From NCBI GenBank assembly GCA_020722625.1, contig DYKK01000115.1:1-9483 (forward strand): a stretch of 9,483 nucleotides of DNA, given 5' to 3'. The stretch's first letter is position 1, and the number at the start of each line of letters is the position of its first letter. The DNA is from Anaeromyxobacter dehalogenans (lineage in GTDB: Bacteria > Myxococcota_A > UBA9042 > DTJE01). Shown piece by piece: positions 1 through 6,183 of the stretch. Both the position numbers and the translations under genes were made by a program. The notes under the pieces were generated by a model. That model was not told the origin of the DNA. It searched no databases and saw only the letters and a program-made list of their open reading frames with translations.

Positions 1-71
1 CCGCCTTGTGGCACCCTTGATGCGCGCGGGCCGCAAGGGAGGCCCGGACACACGCGGAAGAAGGCGCGACC

Positions 72-1190
72 ATGGAACACTGGAATCACGCCCATGCGTT
101 GCTGCTCGCCGGGGGCAAGGGGACCCGCTTCTGGCCCCTGTCCCGCGAAGACCACCCCAAGCAACTCCTCCGCCTGTTCTCGGACCGCCCCCTCGTCGAG
201 GAGACCTACCAGCGGATCCTGCCGGTCATCCCGAGCGAGCGGGTCCAGATCGCCACGTCCACCGCGCTCTCCACGCGCCTGATGGCGATGTTCCCCGACA
301 TCCCCGCGTCCAACCTCATCGTCGAGCCCGTCCCGCGCAACACCGCGCCGTGCATTGCGGTGGCGGCCCAACGAAGCCTGCGCCGGGACCCGGACGCGAT
401 CCTCGTCGTGCTCCCGTCCGACCACTACGTGGCCGACCGCGCCGCGTTCCTCGAGGTCCTCCACGCGGCGGTCGTCCACGCGGGACGCCGGGAGATCGTG
501 ACCCTCGGCGTGACCCCGACCCACCCCGAGACGGGCTACGGGTACATCCGCTTCGGCGAGTTCGAGGAGGAGCCCGCCGACCCGGCCGGCCCGCCCGGCC
601 CTCCCCCCGAGGTCCGCCATCGGGCGCGCCGGATCCAGGCATTCGTCGAGAAGCCGGACGCCGAGACCGCGCTCTCGTACCTGAAGGCGGGACGCTACCT
701 GTGGAACAGCGGGATCTTCGTGTTCCGCGCCGACGTGATCCTCGACAAGATGCGGCTCCACCTGCCGGACCTCGTCGCGGCCGTCGAGGACCTCGCGCGG
801 GCCGTGGACGAGGGGGCGTCGCCGGACGCGATCGCGGCCGTCTGGGGCCGGATGCCCGACATCTCGATTGACTACGGCGTCATGGAGAAGGCGGACGGCC
901 TCGTGGTCATCCCCGCCTCCTTCGGCTGGAGCGACGTCGGGTCGTGGCGGGCTCTGACGGCGTTCCCGACGGACGACCGCGACAACTTCGTCCACGGGCG
1001 CGTGGTCGCCCTGGAGTCCCGCGGGAACGTCCTGTATTCGACCCACGGGTTCCTGGCGGTCCTGGGGCTCGACAACACCGTCGTCGTCGTGACCCGGGGC
1101 GCCGTGCTCGTCTGCCCCGTGGAGCGGACTCAGGACGTGAAGTCCCTGGTGGCCGAGCTGAAGAAGCGCGGCCTCGACGAGCTCCTGTGA
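72..1190 (+). CDS. manC: Mannose-1-phosphate guanylyltransferase (GDP-mannose pyrophosphorylase)
   Basis: Transfers GMP from GTP to mannose-1-phosphate to give GDP-mannose, the cytoplasmic donor for mannose- and fucose-type surface glycans. The 372-residue protein shows the nucleotidyltransferase signature near its start (residues 11-25, core GGKGTRFWPLSR), then EPVPRNTAPC (85-94), LPSDH (114-118), FVEKP (191-195), WNSGIF (211-216), SIDYGVMEK (265-273) and GWSDVGSW (285-292), all in family order. It ends after the guanylyltransferase and short C-terminal region, so it lacks the fused phosphomannose isomerase domain of the longer bifunctional enzymes. A Pro/Gly-rich insert (about 165-183) precedes FVEKP. 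The ATG at 72 has a good Shine-Dalgarno (AGAAGG at 59-64, spacer 7). The stop lies 19 bp before manB, so co-transcription is likely. Family assignment is firm; the use of GDP-mannose in this organism is inferred. Confidence 0.96.
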   Translation: MEHWNHAHALLLAGGKGTRFWPLSREDHPKQLLRLFSDRPLVEETYQRILPVIPSERVQIATSTALSTRLMAMFPDIPASNLIVEPVPRNTAPCIAVAAQRSLRRDPDAILVVLPSDHYVADRAAFLEVLHAAVVHAGRREIVTLGVTPTHPETGYGYIRFGEFEEEPADPAGPPGPPPEVRHRARRIQAFVEKPDAETALSYLKAGRYLWNSGIFVFRADVILDKMRLHLPDLVAAVEDLARAVDEGASPDAIAAVWGRMPDISIDYGVMEKADGLVVIPASFGWSDVGSWRALTAFPTDDRDNFVHGRVVALESRGNVLYSTHGFLAVLGLDNTVVVVTRGAVLVCPVERTQDVKSLVAELKKRGLDELL

Positions 1191-1209
1191 CCCTTTCCGG
1201 AGCCTCCAG

Positions 1210-2610
1210 ATGGTCAACCCTCAGATCTTTCGTGAATACGACATCCGAGGCGTCGTCGGCCGCGACCTCACCGGCGAGACGGTCCTCGTCGTCGGCCGGG
1301 CGTTCGGGACGTACCTGCGCGAGCGGGGGCAACGCGTCGCGACCCTGGGCCGCGACTGCCGGACCTCCTCGCCCGCGTTCGCCGAGGCCATCGCCCGAGG
1401 ACTGACCTCGTGCGGCGTGGACGTGGTGGACCTCGGGGTCGTCCCCACGCCCCTGTTGTACTTTTCGATGTTCCTGGCGGAGGCGGGGCCGGGTGGCGCC
1501 CCGGTGGACGGGCCGGACGTGCGCGCGGGGGTCATGGTCACGGGGAGCCACAATCCCAAGGATTTCAATGGCTTCAAACTCTGCGCCGACCGGGCCGCCC
1601 TGTTCGGGGACCAGATCCGCGAGGTGGCCCGGATCGCGATGTCGGGCCGGTTCGCCGAGGGGTCGGGCGAGGTGACGCGGTACGACGTGGTCCCCGCCTA
1701 CCTGGACCGCGTGGCCGGTGACGCGCGCCTCGGGCCGCGCCGGCCGAGGGTCGTGGTGGACGCGGGCAACGGGACCGGGGGCGTCGTGGCCCTGCCGCTG
1801 TTCGCCCGCCTGGGCATCGAGGCCGTGCCCCTCTTCTGCGACATGGACGGCGAGTTCCCCCACCACCACCCGGACCCCACGGTCCCCGCCAACCTCGAGG
1901 ACCTGCGCCGGGAGGTGGTCGCGCGGGGCGCGGACCTCGGCATCGCCTACGACGGGGACGCGGACCGCCTCGGCATCGTCACCGAGCAAGGTGAAATCGT
2001 GTTCGGGGACATGACCCTCCTGGTCCTGGCCCGGGCCCTGCTCCGGGACCACCCCGGCGCGTCCATCGTGTCCGAGGTCAAGTGCAGCCAGGTCCTCTTC
2101 GACGAGGTCGAGAAGGCCGGCGGCCGCGCCGAGATGTGGAAGGTCGGCCACTCCCTGATCAAGGCGCGGATGGCCGAGGTCGGGGCCCTCCTCGGGGGCG
2201 AGATGAGCGGCCACCTCTTCTTCCGCCACCGGTGGTTCGGCTTCGATGACGCGATCTACTCGTCGCTGCGGTTCGTCGAGGTCCTGTCCCACCACGACGG
2301 ACCGGCCTCGTCTTTGCTCGCGGACGTCCCGCGGACCGTGGCGACGCCCGAGATCCGCGTGGACTGCCCGGACGAGGTGAAGTTCCGGGTGGTCGAGGCG
2401 ATGACCGCGCACTACAAGGACGCCGGGTTCCCGGTGGTGGACGTGGACGGGGCCCGGGTGCGCTTCGAGGATGGATGGGGGCTGGTGAGGGCCTCGAACA
2501 CCCAGCCCGTCCTGGTGTTCCGGTTCGAGGCGGACTCCGGCGAGGCCCTGAGCGCGATCCGGAACGGGATGCTGGCCCGGGCCGAGGCGACGCGACGCGA
2601 GATCGGGTAA
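1210..2610 (+). CDS. manB: Phosphomannomutase/phosphoglucomutase (alpha-D-phosphohexomutase family)
   Basis: Interconverts mannose-6-P and mannose-1-P, and probably also glucose-6-P and glucose-1-P, supplying the substrate of the ManC encoded just upstream. All four family sites are visible in the 466 residues: the phosphoserine loop TGSHNP (111-116, Ser113), the metal loop DGDADR (248-253), the sugar-recognition loop GEMSGH (330-335), and the C-terminal phosphate-binding loop RASNTQP (427-433). The stretch RWFGFDDAIYSSLR after the sugar loop is the pattern of dual-specificity PMM/PGM enzymes of the AlgC type. Length matches the family (about 455-465). An extra Gly/Pro/Asp-rich segment (about 91-106) sits just before the catalytic serine. 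The ATG at 1210 has GGAG at 1199-1202 with a 7-base spacer. A paralogous phosphoglucosamine mutase is less likely given GEMSGH and the downstream motif. The exact substrate preference cannot be read from sequence. Confidence 0.95.
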   Translation: MVNPQIFREYDIRGVVGRDLTGETVLVVGRAFGTYLRERGQRVATLGRDCRTSSPAFAEAIARGLTSCGVDVVDLGVVPTPLLYFSMFLAEAGPGGAPVDGPDVRAGVMVTGSHNPKDFNGFKLCADRAALFGDQIREVARIAMSGRFAEGSGEVTRYDVVPAYLDRVAGDARLGPRRPRVVVDAGNGTGGVVALPLFARLGIEAVPLFCDMDGEFPHHHPDPTVPANLEDLRREVVARGADLGIAYDGDADRLGIVTEQGEIVFGDMTLLVLARALLRDHPGASIVSEVKCSQVLFDEVEKAGGRAEMWKVGHSLIKARMAEVGALLGGEMSGHLFFRHRWFGFDDAIYSSLRFVEVLSHHDGPASSLLADVPRTVATPEIRVDCPDEVKFRVVEAMTAHYKDAGFPVVDVDGARVRFEDGWGLVRASNTQPVLVFRFEADSGEALSAIRNGMLARAEATRREIG

Positions 2611-2644
2611 GGTCCATCGCCGGCGCACCGGGAAAGGAAGACGG

Positions 2645-3697
2645 ATGAAGGCGGCGATCATCGGCCTGCCTCAGAGCGGCAAGACGACCCTGTTCCAGGC
2701 CATGGCGGGTTCCCGGGCCACGCGCGAACGCGGGGCCTTGACGATCGGGACCGTGAAGGTCCCCGACCCTCGCGTGGACCGCCTGGCCGAGATGTACCAC
2801 CCGCAGCGCGTGGTCCACGCGACCCTCGAAGTGGTCGAGGCCCACGCCCCGGCGATGGGGCATTCCGACCGCCGCGAGGGACTCGACGCGGCGTTCCTGA
2901 ACCTCGTGCGGCCCATGGACGCCTTCCTCCTGGTGGTGCGCGCCCACGACGAGGAAGGCCTGAACGAGCCGGCCCGCGACGCCGAGGCCGTGCTCGCCGA
3001 CCTGATCCTGTCGGACCTGATGGTGGTCGAAAACCGCCTGGAGCGGATCGCGACCGACCGGAAGAAGGGAAAGCCGGTGTCCGCCGTCGAGGCCAAGGCC
3101 CTGGAGCACGCCCGCCAGGCGCTCGAGGCCGGACGGCGGGTGCGGGACGACGCGGACCTGCGCGACCTCCCCGACCTGCAGCCCTTCGCCCTCCTGACGG
3201 CCCGGCCGGTCCTCGTGATCGCGAACATCGCCGAACGCGACCTCGCCCGCGAGGCGTCCGAGGTCCTGCGGCGCCTGGGACTGCCGGTGCAGGGACTTCC
3301 CTGCTTTGTGTGCTGTGCCCAGGTGGAGCAGGAGGTCGAGGACCTCCCTCCCGAGGAGCGCGACGAGTTCCGCGCCGCCCTCGGGGTCCGCGAGCCGGTG
3401 CTCGGCGTGGTCGCCCGCGAACTGTACGCGGCGATGGGACTGATCTCGTTCCTGACCGTGGGCGAGGACGAGGTCCGCGCGTGGACGATCCGGGCGGGGA
3501 CGCCGGCCCCCCAGGCGGCGGGCGCGGTCCACAGCGACATCGAGCGCGGCTTCATCCGGGCGGAGGTCGTCGCCTACGAGGACCTCGTCTCGCTGGGGTC
3601 CGAGGCCGCGGCGCGCAAGGCCGGCCGCTATCGCCTCGAGGGCCGCGACTACGTGGTCCGGGACGGGGACGTGATCCACTTCCGGTTTGCGGTGTGA
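2645..3697 (+). CDS. Divergent YchF-like P-loop protein with YchF C-terminal (DUF933/TGS-like) domain
   Basis: A relative of the ribosome-associated ATPase YchF, 350 residues against about 363 for E. coli YchF. Seen: a P-loop GLPQSGKTT (7-15; YchF usually has GLPNVGKST), the conserved PDPRVDRLAE (40-49), a helical insert (about 110-170), NIAE (194-197) at the place of the YchF adenine-specifying NxxE, and a very well conserved C-terminal domain (about 265-350: VRAWTIRAGT, APQAAG, RGFIRAE, LEGRDYVVRDGDV). Odd: the switch I region is shortened and lacks the usual FCTIEPN block, and the switch II motif DIAGLV is replaced by EAHAPAMG (65-72). The protein may therefore bind nucleotide without normal hydrolysis. 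It is probably a paralogue rather than the housekeeping YchF. ATG 2645 has AAGGA at 2634-2638 with a 6-base spacer; the gene follows manB by 34 bp, probably in the same transcript. The family is clear; the activity is unknown. Confidence 0.88.
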   Translation: MKAAIIGLPQSGKTTLFQAMAGSRATRERGALTIGTVKVPDPRVDRLAEMYHPQRVVHATLEVVEAHAPAMGHSDRREGLDAAFLNLVRPMDAFLLVVRAHDEEGLNEPARDAEAVLADLILSDLMVVENRLERIATDRKKGKPVSAVEAKALEHARQALEAGRRVRDDADLRDLPDLQPFALLTARPVLVIANIAERDLAREASEVLRRLGLPVQGLPCFVCCAQVEQEVEDLPPEERDEFRAALGVREPVLGVVARELYAAMGLISFLTVGEDEVRAWTIRAGTPAPQAAGAVHSDIERGFIRAEVVAYEDLVSLGSEAAARKAGRYRLEGRDYVVRDGDVIHFRFAV

Positions 3698-3702
3698 CAA
3701 CC

Positions 3703-4352
3703 ATGAGATGTCCTTCTGCTGCAGCGCTCGTCATGGTCCTCCTGTCGTCCTGCGCCGCGGGGGACCGCGCCCCCGGACGCCCGGACCGCGGACGTGCGGG
3801 CCGGCATGGCCGGCGAGGACCTCGACGACCTGTTGGATGAAACGATCGCCGCGTGCGGGGCGTTCCAGGCGACCACGGCCCGCGTCGAGACCCCGGACCC
3901 GGTGGTCGCCGACCTCTTCACCGTCCTGACTCGAACCCTGTTCGTCCAGGTCTCGGCGCAGGGGGCGTCGTCGCCGATGTCCCGCGACACCCTGACGTGG
4001 ACGCGCGACCTGTCGGGCGCGGCTGCGGCCCCACCTCCCGAACGGGTGGCCCGAGGCGACCGTCTCCCCCCTCGCGGTGGGCGAAACCCGCTTTTCGCAG
4101 CGGGTCCGTCGCGAGGCCGGCGACCTCATCGCGGAGGTCGTCCACCGGTCGGGTCCGGACCTCTCGATCACCCTCGTGTTCGACGCCCCATCGCCGGAGG
4201 TCCCGGCGGTCACCCTGAACGGGGTACGTCTCGGGTCCGAGGCCCTCCGGGTCGAGAACCGCTTCGGTCACGCGGTGATCACGCTTCCGGACTGCCCGTT
4301 GCGATCGGGAGGGGCCTGCCTCGCGGTGCTCGCCGCCGGGTCAGGGCCCTGA
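3703..4352 (+). pseudogene. Small lipoprotein gene, broken by two apparent 1-base insertions in C runs
   Basis: No single frame covers this gene, but three consecutive frames join into one coherent protein. The frame from ATG 3703 encodes a lipoprotein signal, MRCPSAAALVMVLLSSC, with lipobox LSSC and Ala at +2. Coding then moves to a second frame near the CCCCC at 3770-3774 (or GGGGG at 3759-3763), which gives a helical stretch including GEDLDDLLDETIAACGAFQ. It moves to a third frame near the CCCC at 4029-4032, which gives a beta-rich end and stops at TGA 4350-4352. Removing one C at each site yields about 215 residues; high GC3 follows the same frame switches. The first part starts 5 bp after the YchF-like gene with no clear Shine-Dalgarno, suggesting translational coupling. 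The shifts may be real mutations or sequencing/assembly errors. The lipid anchor is well supported, the function is unrecognised, and the 3' end overlaps the convergent gene by 12 bp. Confidence 0.72.
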
Positions 4353-4353
4353 C
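4340..4353. repeat. 14-bp perfect palindrome holding both convergent stop codons
   Basis: GTCAGGGCCCTGAC is identical on both strands. The plus-strand lipoprotein gene ends in its TGA (4350-4352) and the minus-strand propeller gene ends in the mirror TGA (4343-4341). Both proteins therefore finish with Ser-Gly-Pro-stop, and the two coding regions overlap by 12 bp. There is no loop and no following T run, so it does not look like an intrinsic terminator. It may be a chance product of two overlapping ends or a protein-binding site. Confidence 0.8.
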
Positions 4354-6179
4354 GCGACCTCGCACGCGGCCGGATCGAAGGCGTCGTCCGCGACCCACAC
4401 GAGGCCCGTGGACAGGAGCGGGTCGAAGTCGGCCGGCAGGGGGCTTGGCCGGGTCCCGAACCCGTTGACGCCCCCCACGAGCAACACCCCGCCCTCCGGC
4501 AACGCGACCGCGGCCGCGCCGAGCCGCGACTTCGTGTCCTCCAGGCCGCCGAGCGCGGTCACCGCGCCCGTGATCGCGTCCGCCTCGAAGGCCTCCATCG
4601 TGCGGGGGAAGCAGTAAACGCCCCAGACCGGTCCTCCCGTGCCGCAACCGGCCACGCCCGCCTCGGCATTGAACGAACGGAATCCCCCGGCCAGGAGCCA
4701 GCGGCCCCCGGCGTGCACCAGGGTCGCGAGCGAGCGGGCCGCCCACTCGCCGGCCCCCTGCACGGCCCGGGTCCGCGCCGAGGCCGGGTCGTAGGCGCTG
4801 CCGTCGCCGTCCAGTTCCAGAAGGAAGGCATTGGGCGCGGTGGCGTCGGCAAACGCGGTCGCGCCGCCCACCGGGTTCCCTCCCAGGACCAGGATCGAGG
4901 CCGACGTCTTGTCGTCCGAGAGGACCGCCACGGACGCGAACGCCGTGGCCGCCACCCCCGCCGGAAGGTCCGCGGTCAGGACCACGGACTCGATCGCGTC
5001 CGTTCCCGACGCGCGCACGACCTCCATCCCTGCGGGTCCGGTCCCGTCGGACCCCCCGATCAGCAGGAGGTCTCCGGTGGACAGGAACACCATCGAGGCC
5101 CCGAACCGCTTGCGGGTCAGGGTCCCCGAGCGCACGGCCGGCCCGGTGGTCCCGGACAGGGCCGCCTCGTCCAGGGTCACGACCGTCACGGCCCCGGACA
5201 CGCCCCCGGACTCCTTCCCGCCCGCGAGGGCCACCATGCGGCCGTCCCCCGAGAACGCCCACGAGGGGAAGGCCGCGCCGTGGGTGACCGGGACGGACCT
5301 CGCAGACGCTTCCTGCGTCCCGCCCGGGGCCGGGATCGCCACGACCTCGATCGGGGACTGGACGGGCGATGCACGGTCCAGCGGAGCCTCCTGGACGGGA
5401 TACTTTTCCGGGCCGAGCACCGCGGACGACACCCCGCCCGCGAGGACGAGCCACTCGGCGCCGCCGGCGCCCAGGGCCGCCATCCCGTGCGCGGCCCGGG
5501 GCTCCGCGAGTTCCAGTGGCTCCCCCGAGGGCGAGAAGACTCCCGTGAAGACCCCGGTCTCCGGGTGGAACTCCCAGACCCGCCGCCCGGCCTTGAGCAC
5601 GTCCCCCGTGACCTGGTACTCGTCCGTCGCAAAGCCCCCGGTCGCCAGCACGCGTCCGCTCGGGGTGACGGTCGCGGCCTGGAAGGCGGCCCGGCCCGCG
5701 ACGTAGAACCCGTCCCCGTTGAACTTCGGTTGCAGGGGGTTCTGGTTCTTGCCGCCCACGCAGTTGAGGGCCCCCGAGCGCGTCATGAAAACGATGGGCG
5801 CCGACTTGAACCCCGGCGACACGTGGAACGGCGCGCTCCGCCCCCCCCAGAGCGGAGGTCCGTCGGCGCCACACCCGGCGACCACGAGCCGGTACGTCCC
5901 CTCCGGGACCCCGGTGACCACGACCTCCCGCCGGTCCGCGAGGTCCCCGGGCGCGAGGACCCGGGTCACCGCGACCTGTCCGTCCGACTCGCGCACGACC
6001 TGAACGACCATCCGGTCCACGCCGGGCGGGAGCCCGGCGCGCAGGGACATCGGGGTCACACACCCGGTCCCCGAGTCCTCGGCGAAGACCAGGGAGGCGC
6101 TGTGGAACTGAAGGTCGCCTGCGCCGCCCCCCGAGCAGGCCCACAGGACCGCGAGAAGGATGCACCGGTTCGCCGTCAT
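4341..6179 (-). CDS. Kelch/galactose-oxidase-like propeller lipoprotein (downstream paralogue)
   Basis: Predicted 612-residue lipoprotein. It begins MTANRCILLAVLWACSGGG: a short hydrophobic signal, lipobox LWAC with lipidated Cys15 (Trp at -2 is unusual), then a Ser/Gly tether without Asp at +2, which fits outer-membrane sorting. Residues about 25-135 form a beta-rich domain ending in GRSAPFHV and APIVFMT. Residues about 165-612 hold seven motifs of hydrophobic strand plus Gly-Gly (181, 248, 320, 375, 433, 498, 569; spacing 55-72), as in kelch-type propellers, with RxG/RxxH motifs before several. A Cys pair (512 and 523) lies after the sixth motif. ATG 6179 was chosen because the signal peptide starts there and the upstream gene stops 4 bp earlier; only a weak GGA (6188-6190) precedes it, so coupled re-initiation is likely. 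A longer in-frame start at 6293 would destroy the signal. No catalytic residues of galactose oxidase were identified; a binding or structural surface role is inferred. Confidence 0.85.
   Translation of the reverse strand: MTANRCILLAVLWACSGGGAGDLQFHSASLVFAEDSGTGCVTPMSLRAGLPPGVDRMVVQVVRESDGQVAVTRVLAPGDLADRREVVVTGVPEGTYRLVVAGCGADGPPLWGGRSAPFHVSPGFKSAPIVFMTRSGALNCVGGKNQNPLQPKFNGDGFYVAGRAAFQAATVTPSGRVLATGGFATDEYQVTGDVLKAGRRVWEFHPETGVFTGVFSPSGEPLELAEPRAAHGMAALGAGGAEWLVLAGGVSSAVLGPEKYPVQEAPLDRASPVQSPIEVVAIPAPGGTQEASARSVPVTHGAAFPSWAFSGDGRMVALAGGKESGGVSGAVTVVTLDEAALSGTTGPAVRSGTLTRKRFGASMVFLSTGDLLLIGGSDGTGPAGMEVVRASGTDAIESVVLTADLPAGVAATAFASVAVLSDDKTSASILVLGGNPVGGATAFADATAPNAFLLELDGDGSAYDPASARTRAVQGAGEWAARSLATLVHAGGRWLLAGGFRSFNAEAGVAGCGTGGPVWGVYCFPRTMEAFEADAITGAVTALGGLEDTKSRLGAAAVALPEGGVLLVGGVNGFGTRPSPLPADFDPLLSTGLVWVADDAFDPAACEVASGP
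5841..5848. repeat. Eight-base C tract (G8 in the coding strand) inside the propeller lipoprotein gene
   Basis: Eight consecutive C bases on the plus strand encode the Trp-Gly-Gly-Arg part (residues 111-114) of the minus-strand lipoprotein. The tract lies between 6-bp inverted repeats CTCCGC (5836-5841) and GCGGAG (5852-5857). The frame is intact here, because the lipoprotein signal upstream and the seven propeller motifs downstream are in register. One-base slippage would truncate the protein soon after its signal peptide. Confidence 0.85.
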
Positions 6180-6183
6180 GCCG

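Noticed and set aside
27..46. Inverted repeat CGGGCC...GGCCCG upstream of manC as a terminator
   Set aside because: The stem is only 6 bp and no T run follows; short GC inverted repeats are common at this base composition. A frame ending in TGA at 18-20 could be the tail of an upstream gene, but only a few codons are visible.
907..2661. 584-residue minus-strand open frame opposite manC and manB
   Set aside because: It overlaps two genes with all catalytic motifs intact; its own product has no signal, motif or plausible start site.
2159..3700. 513-residue minus-strand open frame opposite the YchF-like gene
   Set aside because: Antisense shadow with His/Arg/Asp-rich sequence and no ribosome binding site; the plus-strand family assignment is clear.
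4023..4468. Continuation of the frame starting at 3794 beyond 4023 as a separate 224-residue protein
   Set aside because: After about 4023 this frame becomes Arg/Gly/Pro-rich with poorer third-position GC, while the neighbouring frame takes over good coding character. It also runs into the convergent gene.
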